Shown one piece after another: positions 1 to 6,785 of a stretch of DNA of 10,026 nt. Source of the stretch: an archaeon (GTDB lineage Archaea > Iainarchaeota > Iainarchaeia > CSSED10-239); the NCBI GenBank assembly GCA_029563035.1, contig JAKQTP010000243.1, forward strand, positions 1 to 10,026, in the 5' to 3' direction. The position numbers and the translations under genes are program-made. Each line of letters begins with the position of its first letter. The stretch's first letter is position 1. The notes below the pieces were generated by a model. That model was not told the origin of the DNA. It did no database searches and saw only the letters and a program-made list of their open reading frames with translations.

Positions 1-2
1 CA

Positions 3-173
3 AGATTTTCTTTAGACGAGGCGAAAGATATTTTAAAAGATAATATAAAGCTATGTGATTATATTAAATGTGGCAGATATTTACCAGAACTAGCAACAAA
101 AGATAATCTACAATATGGGATTAATCTTGCGAGTAGTAATCAGTCTATTTATAGAAGAGGTATTGACTTTTAG
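3..173 (+). CDS. C-terminal end of an unidentified protein (5' partial)
   Basis: An open frame runs from the window edge to a TAG at 171-173 and gives the last 56 residues of a protein whose start lies upstream. It begins RFSLDEAKDILKDN and ends RRGIDF. I do not recognise it; in particular it does not look like the C-terminus of a GyrB/ParE subunit, which might have been expected next to the topoisomerase A gene. The first third looks helical and charged. The final codons GAC TTT TAG are also part of the promoter at 163-191, so the gene end and the promoter of the next unit share bases. The frame is uninterrupted and ends at a junction seen again at 2924, which supports it being real. Confidence 0.6.
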   Translation, partial: RFSLDEAKDILKDNIKLCDYIKCGRYLPELATKDNLQYGINLASSNQSIYRRGIDF

Positions 174-191
174 TAAGAAATGTGTTATAAT
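163..191 (+). promoter_or_regulatory. Sigma-A-type promoter P1
   Basis: The -35 is TTGACT at 163-168, followed by a 17-bp spacer and TATAAT at 186-191, with the extended -10 bases TGT at 183-185. It drives the 42-aa gene, the topoisomerase A gene and the 137-aa gene. The stop codon of the upstream gene (171-173) lies in the spacer. It is one of seven promoters of the same design in this window. Confidence 0.88.
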
Positions 192-222
192 TAGTATAGA
201 AAATAAGAAAGGAAGTGTTTAT

Positions 223-351
223 ATGTATTTTTTACAATATGAATTAAATGGATGGACAGCTTTTAAAATACCAAAAAATTGGGTAAAGCCAAAATGGGCA
301 AAGGGATTGGTCGTAAATAAACAAGAAATGGAGAATTTAATTAATGAATAG
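223..351 (+). CDS. Small hypothetical protein, 42 aa
   Basis: This short gene is the first after promoter P1. The ATG at 223 is chosen because AGAAAGGAAG at 206-215 sits at good ribosome-binding distance; an in-frame ATG at 115 lies upstream of the promoter and so cannot be the start. The product is small and rich in Trp and Lys (NGWTAFKIPKNWVKPKWAKG in its middle), with no membrane segment or Cys. Its last 8 bases overlap the topoisomerase start at 344, which implies translational coupling. I recognise no family. It could be a leader peptide, a small regulator of the topoisomerase, or one of the tiny host-directed proteins common in phages; the sequence does not decide between these. Confidence 0.65.
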   Translation: MYFLQYELNGWTAFKIPKNWVKPKWAKGLVVNKQEMENLINE

Positions 352-2521
352 TATAAAAATATTGGAAGAAAATTTTCTTCCATTTGCTAAATATGTTTTG
401 CAAACAAGAGCGTTACCAAATAGTGATGATTGCTTAAAAACAGGTGCACGTTATATCTTATATTCTTTTATAAAAAATAACTATACCAAATTAACAAATG
501 GTGTAGGTATAACGGGTAGTATTATGAATTATAACCCTCATGGAAATGCGGCAATTTGGGAAAATGTTTGTCATTTAGCAAGTCCTAGATTGACACGATA
601 TCCACTTCTTGTTCCTGAAGGTAATATCGGTTCAACTGCAAAAGGTTATGATTTTGCGGCGGATAGATATTTAAAATTAAAAATTGACCCAAAAATGAAA
701 AAATTAATATTAAACTCCAATGATTTAGTAGATGAATGGGAAGATAACTATCTTGAAACTGAAAAAATACCTTGTTCTTTACCTACATATTTCCCTATGT
801 TTGTAAATGGATGGTTAGGCATTGGTGTTGGTATGGCATCATGCTTACCTTCATTTAATATTAAAGAGGTAATTAATAGTTGTAAGAAGTATTTGGCAAA
901 TGAGAACATAGATAGAAAAGAATTACTATGTCTACCAGACTTTCCTAGTGGTTGTGATATTACAAATCAGTCAGAGATTTTGGAGTCTCTTTCAAAAGGA
1001 ACTGGAAAAGCTGTAGTTATGAGAGCAAAATATAGTATAAAAGATAATATTGTTAAATTCACAAACTTTCCTTTATCTGTTTTTCCTGCTAGAATAATGG
1101 GAGAATTAGAACAACTGGAACAAGAGGGTAAAATTCCACTTGTTAAAAATTATATTGACACTTCTAGTAAGATTGGGGAAATAACTATTATATTTGAAAA
1201 AAATATAACACCTTTAAGGCTAGAAAAGGAAATCAATTTTCTATATAAAAACACTAGTTTAGTGGAGTATTGTGGTATTAATATTAATATGCTAAAAGAC
1301 AATCGTAAACCAACTAGATATACCTTTACCGATATTCTAATAAATTATACAGAAAAAGTAAAGAGACTAAAAACAAAAGAATTTCAAATTGTATTAAAAG
1401 AAGTAAAAAAGAAAATGGAAATAAGAGAGGGCTACTTAAGAATAATTGACAATATTGATGCAATAATTCAAGCTTTAAAAGAAGATTGGACAAATGAACA
1501 AATATTAACAATTTATCCCTTTACAGAATTACAATTGGAAAAACTTTTAGAGTTCAAACTTAAACAACTAAAAAAATTAGAAAAACAAAAAATAGAAAAT
1601 GAGTTAAAAGATTTAAATGACGAAAGAATAAAGATAGAAGAAATTTTAAATTCTGAAGAGCTTTTAAAGAAGGAGGTTATAAAAACTTTAGATGAAGTAA
1701 TATCTATCTATGGTGATGATAGACGTTCTAATATAATTATTCCAAAAGAAACTTTAAATGATAAAAAGATATATGAGAAAAAAGATTATACAATATCTAT
1801 CTATCAAGATAAAAGCATTAAAGTTTTAGAAGGAAAAGAAACTTCTAAAAAAAGAACCAGTAAGGGTAAAAAGAGTGATGTTCTAAAGAAAATAGAAGTT
1901 ACTAACTTAGATATTTTACTTGTGTTTAGAGGGGATAATGTCCTACCTACAACAGTTGAAAACTTAGAAGATTTAGAAAATGTTGATTTTATATGTAAAG
2001 TAAATGATAAAGATGATGATATTATTATTGTTACAACCAAATATATAAAGAGAACAAAGATATCTGAATATATAAAAGGCAAAGAAAAAAAATCCTTAAA
2101 ATTAGAAGATAATGATAAAATTATTTTTATTGGTGTTGTTAAAGATAACCAAACAATTGCCCTAACTGATGGTATAAATGTTACAACAGTTCGTGTTATT
2201 GACATTTCTCCAACAGGAAAAACGGCAAAAGGTGTAATAGCTATGAAATCGCCAGTTGTTTCTGCTTGTATTGCCGAAGAAGAGTTAATTATTGTAGAAA
2301 AAGAAAACATTAAAAGAATAAATATGGATGAAATTCCTAGTGTTTCTCGTCCCTCAAAAGGCGTAAAAGCAGGTGATGAAATTATTTGCATAACATCTAG
2401 TGATAGACTTTATATAAAAGATGATAGTAATGGACTAATTGTGGAAAGCAAAGATTTTCCACTTGTAAAAAGAACGGCAAAAGGAATAAAGAAAGAGGTG
2501 AAAATGGCAAATGGAATATGA
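344..2521 (+). CDS. Type II DNA topoisomerase A subunit (GyrA/ParC-like)
   Basis: This is the DNA-cleaving subunit of a type IIA topoisomerase (DNA_topoisoIV fold plus GyrA-type C-terminal propeller), 725 aa. The N-terminal motif RALPNSDDCLK is at residues 22-32, an NPHG motif at 64-67, PLLVPEGNIGS at 87-97, and the catalytic tyrosine is Y109 in AADRY. GIGVGMAS aligns with the GIAVGMAT loop. A long coiled coil follows (about 335-450), with the C-gate motif TELQLEKLLEFKLKQLKKLE at 394-413. The C-terminal propeller shows three related heptads, GKTAKGV (625), SRPSKGV (668) and KRTAKGI (709), spaced 41-43 residues apart, but no canonical QRRGGKG GyrA box. Topoisomerase IV-like decatenation or relaxation therefore seems as likely as supercoiling. 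The N-terminus is shorter than in bacterial GyrA. The ATPase (B) subunit is not in this window. The start at 344 overlaps the upstream 42-aa gene and has GGAG at 330-333. Family assignment is firm; the gyrA versus parC choice is open. Confidence 0.94.
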   Translation: MNSIKILEENFLPFAKYVLQTRALPNSDDCLKTGARYILYSFIKNNYTKLTNGVGITGSIMNYNPHGNAAIWENVCHLASPRLTRYPLLVPEGNIGSTAKGYDFAADRYLKLKIDPKMKKLILNSNDLVDEWEDNYLETEKIPCSLPTYFPMFVNGWLGIGVGMASCLPSFNIKEVINSCKKYLANENIDRKELLCLPDFPSGCDITNQSEILESLSKGTGKAVVMRAKYSIKDNIVKFTNFPLSVFPARIMGELEQLEQEGKIPLVKNYIDTSSKIGEITIIFEKNITPLRLEKEINFLYKNTSLVEYCGININMLKDNRKPTRYTFTDILINYTEKVKRLKTKEFQIVLKEVKKKMEIREGYLRIIDNIDAIIQALKEDWTNEQILTIYPFTELQLEKLLEFKLKQLKKLEKQKIENELKDLNDERIKIEEILNSEELLKKEVIKTLDEVISIYGDDRRSNIIIPKETLNDKKIYEKKDYTISIYQDKSIKVLEGKETSKKRTSKGKKSDVLKKIEVTNLDILLVFRGDNVLPTTVENLEDLENVDFICKVNDKDDDIIIVTTKYIKRTKISEYIKGKEKKSLKLEDNDKIIFIGVVKDNQTIALTDGINVTTVRVIDISPTGKTAKGVIAMKSPVVSACIAEEELIIVEKENIKRINMDEIPSVSRPSKGVKAGDEIICITSSDRLYIKDDSNGLIVESKDFPLVKRTAKGIKKEVKMANGI

Positions 2522-2924
2522 TGTAAAAGGTATGTTTACAAAGGGTAGTAAACCTATAGATAAAGAAAATTCTATTTTCTTTCAAGAGGAATTAAAAATG
2601 TTATTGCCAAATGTAGATTATGCACTATTCTATCCTAAAATTTTCACTAGAAAAGATGTGGGTAAAATCCCACGTTTTTTTCTTACTGAGGGTAAAGAGT
2701 ATCAAGAACATTTTAATAAGTTTTGCCGAGCAGTTTATTCCACCTTATTATTTGTAAATGGGCAAAATCTTATAAATACCTTTTCTAAAAGTGGGTTAAC
2801 AGGACAAGAAAACCCACTTATAGTATTAGGTGACTTATACGCTTACCTAATTAAAGAGATTCCCTCTGAAAACAATAAAAAAGTAATATTAATTGTTTTA
2901 GTGGAATTACCGCTTGACTTTTAG
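2511..2924 (+). CDS. Hypothetical protein, 137 aa
   Basis: The start ATG at 2511 overlaps the end of the topoisomerase gene by 11 bases and has AGAGGTG at 2494-2500, so it is probably translated from the same mRNA. The product is soluble-looking, with mixed charge and several aromatic residues. It begins MEYDVKGMFTKGSKP and ends in a hydrophobic stretch (VILIVLVELPLDF). I recognise no family. Its position suggests a DNA-metabolism accessory protein, but that is inference only. The coding sequence contains two strong inverted repeats with GTGGG/CCCAC cores (2658-2673 and 2789-2819), the first followed by seven T. Its last codons, CTT GAC TTT TAG, overlap promoter P2. Confidence 0.72.
   Translation: MEYDVKGMFTKGSKPIDKENSIFFQEELKMLLPNVDYALFYPKIFTRKDVGKIPRFFLTEGKEYQEHFNKFCRAVYSTLLFVNGQNLINTFSKSGLTGQENPLIVLGDLYAYLIKEIPSENNKKVILIVLVELPLDF
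2651..2681 (+). terminator. Terminator-like hairpin inside a coding sequence
   Basis: GTGGG at 2658-2662 pairs with CCCAC at 2669-2673 around a 6-base loop, followed by G and seven T (2675-2681). The A-rich bases at 2651-2657 can pair with the T tract, so the stem may extend to 12 bp including G-T pairs. The shape is that of an intrinsic terminator, but it lies in the middle of an apparently intact gene. It may act only when translation is weak, or not at all. Confidence 0.35.
2789..2819 (+). repeat. Perfect 9-bp inverted repeat in coding sequence
   Basis: AAGTGGGTT at 2789-2797 is exactly complementary to AACCCACTT at 2811-2819, with a 13-base loop. It shares the GTGGG/CCCAC core with the terminator-like hairpin 130 bases upstream, so arms of the two hairpins could exchange partners. 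No T tract follows. Function is unknown; mRNA structure or a protein-binding site are both possible. Confidence 0.55.
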
Positions 2925-2942
2925 TTAATAATATGCTATAAT
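2914..2942 (+). promoter_or_regulatory. Sigma-A-type promoter P2 (ligA)
   Basis: The -35 is TTGACT at 2914-2919, then a 17-bp spacer and TATAAT at 2937-2942, with extended -10 bases TGC at 2934-2936. The TAG of the preceding gene (2922-2924) lies in the spacer. The promoter directs transcription of ligA, whose ATG is 33 bases downstream of the -10 box. Confidence 0.88.
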
Positions 2943-2974
2943 TAATATATTAAATAGAAAGAAGGAATTTTTTA

Positions 2975-4765
2975 ATGTTAGAAATATTAATAGAAAAAGC
3001 AAATAAGTATCTTGAAATGTATGAGAATGGAAACTCTCCAATATCAGATGAAGAATATGACGAGATAATAGAAGAAATAGCAAAATTAGAAAAAGAAACA
3101 GGAATTATTTACCCAAATTCGCCTACTCAAAGAATAAGTGGCAATAATGAGGGAGAAATCCTACATTTAAAAAAAATGCTATCACTTAAAAAGACAAAAG
3201 ATAGTAAGGACTTAGAATGGAAAGTTCCTTTTGTAATTCAACCTAAAATTGACGGTATGTCAGTTGAACTTATCTATAAAAAAGGTATTCTATCATCTAT
3301 AAGTAGTCGCAAAAATGGAGTTACAGGTGATAAGAAAATGTTAAAGAATATCCCTAAAAAAATATTAACTGATAGAGATGTCTATTCGGTCTACGGAGAA
3401 GCAACAATCTCAAAAGAAAATTGGGGCTTAATAAAAGAAAAAACCAATTATTCCAATAATAGGAACTTGGTTGCTGGAATATTGAACAGTAAAGAGGAAC
3501 ACCCCCTTTTGGGATATGTTGATTTTCTAGCTTATAGTGATATAGACGAAAGTGATGAAGTTTCTACTTTACTATACTTAAAAAAGTTAGGGTTTAATAT
3601 TCCAGAAACTTTGAGAGAAATTCCAGATGACTTATTATCATTTGTTGAAAAATGTAAATATCCAACAGATGGTATTGTTTCAAAAGTTGCCGAAAAAAAT
3701 AATAAGGATAAGTTGGGATATACAAACAAACATCCAAAATGGGCAATTGCTTATAAATTTGAGGATGAGAGAAAGAAAACCATTCTAAGAGATATCACTT
3801 ATAAAATATCAAGAAAAGGCACTTTATGTCCAGTTGCTGTATTTGATAAAGTTGAAATTGATAATACTGAAATTACAAATGCTTCTTTATCAAACTTAAA
3901 TATATTGAAAGAATTAAAGTTGGGCATAGGGGATACCATTTTAGTGGAAAAAAGCAATATGATAATTCCAAAAGTAGTTAAAAACTTAACTAAGTCCGAT
4001 ACTTATCAACCAATTACTGAATGTCCTAATTGTGGCGGCAAACTACAAATAAATGATGGCGTTCTATTTTGTAACAACAACTGTTATTTCTTAGAAAAAA
4101 TCAGCTATCTATGTAGTAAAAATGGTTTAGATATAAAAGGTTTAAGCTTAAAAACATTAAAAAAGATAAATTCAGTAAGTCCAATTGTAGAATATAAAGA
4201 TTTATATAATATAGATTTTTCAAAAGTTATTAAGTTGGAAGGGTTTGGCGAAAAATCCGTAGATAATATAAAAGTGGCAATAGAAAAATCAAAAAAATGT
4301 TCAGTTATTGAGTTCTTTTCTGCCTTAGGTTTGCCAAATATGTCTAAAGGTAGGTTAGAAAAATTATACAAAAATCAAACTTATAATGAATTTATGAGTT
4401 TATTAAAAGGTGACTTTTCTTGTTATAATGGGTTTGGCGAAAGTATTGTGGCAAATGTTCACAACTATTTAAAAGAAAATGAAGTCTCAATAAATGAATT
4501 AAGTAAGATATTTTCTTTTAAAAATGAAGAAAAAGAAAATAAACAAGGAATAAAATTCTGTTTAACAGGAAAATTTCAACAAAAGAAAAGTGAAATTGTT
4601 AAATTAATATTAGAAAAATATCCAAACTGGATAGAAGTCAAAGATGTAACAAAAGAGACAAATGTTCTTGTTATTCCAAGCAAGGATTTTACATCTACTA
4701 AAGTGGAAAAGGGTATTAAAAATAAATGCAAAATAACAACTTTAGAGGAATTGACTTTTGGATAA
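2975..4765 (+). CDS. ligA: NAD+-dependent DNA ligase (LigA)
   Basis: It seals nicks in duplex DNA using NAD+ as AMP donor, in replication and repair. The 596-aa product has the full bacterial domain order. Domain Ia carries SPISDEEYDEI at about 21-31. The adenylation domain has the catalytic K91 in KIDG, plus YGEAT, NRNLVAG, TDGIVSKV and HPKWAIAYKF blocks. An OB fold includes GIGDTILVEK and MIIPKVV. The zinc finger has C350, C353, C366 and C370. Helix-hairpin-helix repeats include LEGFGEKSVDNI and NGFGESIVANV, and a C-terminal BRCT domain begins near GIKFCLTGKF. It is shorter than typical bacterial LigA (about 670 aa), but no catalytic motif is missing. The start at 2975 follows GAAGGAA at 2961-2967. 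It is a single-gene unit from P2; its last codons (TTT GGA TAA) fall within promoter P3. A phage-borne ligase next to a topoisomerase suggests partial replication autonomy. Confidence 0.96.
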   Translation: MLEILIEKANKYLEMYENGNSPISDEEYDEIIEEIAKLEKETGIIYPNSPTQRISGNNEGEILHLKKMLSLKKTKDSKDLEWKVPFVIQPKIDGMSVELIYKKGILSSISSRKNGVTGDKKMLKNIPKKILTDRDVYSVYGEATISKENWGLIKEKTNYSNNRNLVAGILNSKEEHPLLGYVDFLAYSDIDESDEVSTLLYLKKLGFNIPETLREIPDDLLSFVEKCKYPTDGIVSKVAEKNNKDKLGYTNKHPKWAIAYKFEDERKKTILRDITYKISRKGTLCPVAVFDKVEIDNTEITNASLSNLNILKELKLGIGDTILVEKSNMIIPKVVKNLTKSDTYQPITECPNCGGKLQINDGVLFCNNNCYFLEKISYLCSKNGLDIKGLSLKTLKKINSVSPIVEYKDLYNIDFSKVIKLEGFGEKSVDNIKVAIEKSKKCSVIEFFSALGLPNMSKGRLEKLYKNQTYNEFMSLLKGDFSCYNGFGESIVANVHNYLKENEVSINELSKIFSFKNEEKENKQGIKFCLTGKFQQKKSEIVKLILEKYPNWIEVKDVTKETNVLVIPSKDFTSTKVEKGIKNKCKITTLEELTFG

Positions 4766-4779
4766 AAACATGCTATAAT
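4751..4779 (+). promoter_or_regulatory. Sigma-A-type promoter P3
   Basis: The -35 is TTGACT at 4751-4756, then a 17-bp spacer and TATAAT at 4774-4779, with extended -10 bases TGC. The TAA of ligA (4763-4765) lies in the spacer. The 20 bases from the -10 box onward (4774-4793) are identical to those of P7 at 9671-9690. It drives the HTH gene and the 163-aa gene. Confidence 0.88.
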
Positions 4780-4812
4780 ATAAGTATAGTAAATAAGAAA
4801 GAAGGAAAACAC

Positions 4813-5310
4813 ATGAAACTAACAAAAGAAATAATCGAACAAATCCCTTTATTATATGCAACTCTTGGAACTCAAAAGAAAGTTGCTGAAAGCTTAGGTA
4901 TATCTACTAGTAGTGTCTCAAAGTATTTAAAGCTCAGCAGAGAGGCATTGCCAACTGAAAATATAATAAAATGGGATTTTTCATTTAATTCTATTAACTC
5001 TATAGAAGAATTTTTGGAAAAATGTAATAGTCCAATTATAGAAACTAAAACAAATTTTAGATATATTATAGATGAAAATGAAGATTATTTCTTTCTGTCA
5101 GTTGATGGGGATATTTGCTTGGGTGGTGGAAGTTTTATTGCAGTAATTCCTTATGTCTTGGGAGTTACTAAAGAAGATTGGGAAAATTTCCTTATTGCAA
5201 ATAATGTTAGATACACAACTCCTAATTTTTCCCCGAAATTTCAACAGAAGAAAAATGCATTGAAACTGTGCGAAATACTAAATAAAAATATAAAGGTCGG
5301 TGCAATATGA
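4813..5310 (+). CDS. Helix-turn-helix DNA-binding protein, 165 aa
   Basis: Residues 20-40 form a classic helix-turn-helix (QKKVAESLGISTSSVSKYLK), of the kind found in resolvase-like and phage regulatory proteins, so DNA binding is likely. The remaining 120 residues are a separate domain I do not recognise, with an acidic, aromatic-rich central part (DENEDYFFLSVDGDICLGGG) and a basic C-terminus. The start at 4813 is chosen because GAAGGAA lies at 4801-4807 and promoter P3 lies just upstream; an earlier in-frame ATG at 4726 is inside ligA and upstream of the promoter. Its last bases form an ATGA overlap with the next gene. It could be a transcription regulator, perhaps of the repeated promoters here, but no operator is identifiable. 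A homing or recombination role is less likely because no nuclease motif is visible. Confidence 0.78.
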   Translation: MKLTKEIIEQIPLLYATLGTQKKVAESLGISTSSVSKYLKLSREALPTENIIKWDFSFNSINSIEEFLEKCNSPIIETKTNFRYIIDENEDYFFLSVDGDICLGGGSFIAVIPYVLGVTKEDWENFLIANNVRYTTPNFSPKFQQKKNALKLCEILNKNIKVGAI

Positions 5311-5798
5311 TAAGAATAATTACAAAGTATAAAAAGCTACCAGAAAATTTGAAAGTAGAATTTGATAAATTTGTAAAAAAAGAGAATATGAATAATTTAA
5401 ATGGAAAAGTTTTGTTTCTCATTTATGATAAAGAAATTACCATTGCCTTTAGTTTTTTTGAAAATATTTATCAAGAGAGAGAAAATTTGAAAAAAATAAA
5501 CGAGTATGCCAAAGAAAAAGGGCATACTAGTATTTTTTATGATTTATATGATGAATTAGAGTTAGAAGTTTTTAACGATGAATTAAAAGAAACTTATAAT
5601 TGTGCTTTAGATTGTGGTACATATGAAGAATTATCTAAATTTTTTAACTTTAGTAAGGTTGATAATCTAAAATTAAGTACAATTTGTGGGTTAAGAGCAC
5701 TGGGTATGAAACCTGTAAAAGCTAATGAATTTTTGAAAGCCAATGAATTAAGTATTATTGAAGCAAGAGAACTAGTTGACAAATCAAATAAAGTGTGA
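5307..5798 (+). CDS. Hypothetical protein, 163 aa
   Basis: The ATG at 5307 overlaps the stop of the HTH gene (ATGA), with AAAGG at 5292-5296, so the two are probably translationally coupled and functionally linked. The product looks cytoplasmic: an N-terminal Lys-rich part, a beta-like segment (KVLFLIYDKEITIAFSFF), an acidic helical middle, and a C-terminal helical part (ICGLRALGMKPVKANEFLKA) that could be a small helical bundle. I recognise no family. The TGA stop at 5796-5798 is also the TGN of the extended -10 element of promoter P4, and the codons for VDK come from its -35 box, so the C-terminus has been shaped by, or tolerates, the promoter. Confidence 0.75.
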   Translation: MIRIITKYKKLPENLKVEFDKFVKKENMNNLNGKVLFLIYDKEITIAFSFFENIYQERENLKKINEYAKEKGHTSIFYDLYDELELEVFNDELKETYNCALDCGTYEELSKFFNFSKVDNLKLSTICGLRALGMKPVKANEFLKANELSIIEARELVDKSNKV

Positions 5799-5804
5799 TA
5801 TAAT
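5776..5804 (+). promoter_or_regulatory. Sigma-A-type promoter P4
   Basis: The -35 is a perfect TTGACA at 5776-5781, with a 17-bp spacer and TATAAT at 5799-5804. The extended -10 TGA at 5796-5798 doubles as the stop codon of the preceding gene. The 20 bases from the -10 box onward (5799-5818) are identical to those of P5. It drives the metallophosphoesterase gene. Confidence 0.9.
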
Positions 5805-5844
5805 ATTATTATAGTAAAAAAGAAAAAAGAAAGAAGGGTTGTAA

Positions 5845-6582
5845 ATGGTATATATAACAGGTGACTTACATGGTCATTTAGATATTAATAAATTGTCTGA
5901 CAATAAATTGAGAAAACTTGGTATTAATATTAAAAAAGATGATTATTTAATTATATTAGGTGATTTTGGATTGCCTTTTCTTGATGTTGACATTGAGGAT
6001 GAAAATAGTGATTATAATTATTGGATAAAATGGTTATCTGAAAGACCTTATACTATTTGTTTTATTGATGGAAATCACGAGAATTTTAATTTTTGGGATA
6101 ATCAACCTATAACTGATTGGATGGGCGGAAAAGTTCAAATTCATCCAAAAGCAAAAAATGTTATTCATTTAATGCGTGGAGAAGTTTATATAATTGAAAA
6201 TAAAAAATATTTTACTTTTGGAGGGGCACACTCTATTGATAAAGAAAGACGTATTGAAAATATCTCTTGGTGGAGCAAAGAGGACGCTACCTTTGAGGAT
6301 AAACAAAATGCTTCAATTAACTTAAAAAAACATAACTATAAAGTAGATTATATTCTTACACATACACCTCCAAGTCTACTTACTAAAAAACTTTGGGAGC
6401 ACTACTATATTCCTGATTTAACAGCTGAGCTTTTAGATTGTTTTGTTAATAAGATAGAATATAAATATTGGTTTGCTGGACATCTTCATATAGACGAAAT
6501 TTTTAAGGAAGAAAAAACTATTTTACTCTATGATTTAATAGAGAGTGTGGATAGTATAGAAAAATATTTTCTAACTAGTTGA
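5845..6582 (+). CDS. Calcineurin-like metallophosphoesterase
   Basis: This 245-aa protein belongs to the Metallophos superfamily, which hydrolyses phosphoester bonds with a two-metal centre. All the signature motifs are in order: GDLHG (D7, H9), GDFG (D40), GNHE (N77, H78), the later histidine H173 in LTHTPP, and GHLH (H213, H215). The active site is thus complete. The substrate cannot be read from sequence: relatives act on nucleic acids, nucleotides, diadenosine polyphosphates or phosphoproteins. Phage members are usually annotated only to superfamily level. No signal peptide is visible, so it acts in the cytoplasm. The start at 5845 follows AAGAAGGG at 5831-5838. It forms a single-gene unit between P4 and P5; its TGA (6580-6582) lies inside the -35 box of P5. 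Confidence 0.93.
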   Translation: MVYITGDLHGHLDINKLSDNKLRKLGINIKKDDYLIILGDFGLPFLDVDIEDENSDYNYWIKWLSERPYTICFIDGNHENFNFWDNQPITDWMGGKVQIHPKAKNVIHLMRGEVYIIENKKYFTFGGAHSIDKERRIENISWWSKEDATFEDKQNASINLKKHNYKVDYILTHTPPSLLTKKLWEHYYIPDLTAELLDCFVNKIEYKYWFAGHLHIDEIFKEEKTILLYDLIESVDSIEKYFLTS

Positions 6583-6607
6583 CAAAAGTAATAAAATATG
6601 ATATAAT
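6579..6607 (+). promoter_or_regulatory. Sigma-A-type promoter P5
   Basis: The -35 is a perfect TTGACA at 6579-6584, with a 17-bp spacer and TATAAT at 6602-6607, and extended -10 bases TGA. The stop codon of the phosphoesterase (6580-6582) is inside the -35 box. It shares CTAGTTGACAAA and the post -10 sequence with P4. It drives the four-gene unit ending with the wall hydrolase. Confidence 0.9.
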
Positions 6608-6638
6608 ATTATTATAGTAAAAGAGAGAAGGGAAATTA

Positions 6639-6785
6639 GTGAACAAGAAAAAGAAAAAAGCCGAAAATAATAAAAAGAGAAATTTCTGGACTATTAATCC
6701 AGTAACAAGAAAAACTAAAACTAAAAAAGAAAAAATTGAAAGTGCTGAGACAAAGCACAGAAAGGTTGTTAATTATGAAAGCTGA
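6639..6785 (+). CDS. Small basic protein with WTINPVTRK motif, 48 aa
   Basis: A short gene immediately after P5 starts at GTG 6639, with AGAGAAGGGA ending about 6 bases upstream. The product is extremely basic: MNKKKKKAENNKKR at the N-terminus, the motif NFWTINPVTRK in the middle and a Lys-rich tail. The gene's last 11 bases overlap the next CDS, giving tight coupling. A related motif, WGALSPITRK, is encoded after promoter P7, which supports this as a genuine gene family rather than a chance frame. My recollection is that small basic proteins with an NPxTR core occur in Firmicute mobile elements, but I cannot assign a function. Nucleic acid or ribosome binding would fit the charge; this is inference. 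Confidence 0.68.
   Translation: MNKKKKKAENNKKRNFWTINPVTRKTKTKKEKIESAETKHRKVVNYES

Noticed and set aside
115..222. N-terminal extension of the 42-aa protein to the ATG at 115
   Set aside because: Promoter P1 lies within this stretch and no ribosome-binding site precedes 115; the ATG at 223 has one.
1669..1694. Internal AAGGAGGT in the topoisomerase gene, resembling a ribosome-binding site
   Set aside because: The ATG that follows at 1692 is out of frame and opens only two codons, so no internal product is supported; the sequence simply encodes Lys-Glu-Val.
1804..2391. 195-codon open frame on the minus strand within the topoisomerase gene
   Set aside because: It is antisense to the well-supported propeller region, has no ribosome-binding site or promoter, and its hydrophobic, Ser/Phe-rich content is what reverse reading of Lys/Glu/Asp/Ile codons gives.
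4726..4812. Upstream start for the HTH protein at 4726
   Set aside because: It lies inside ligA and ahead of promoter P3, whose transcript would not include it; ATG 4813 follows GAAGGAA.
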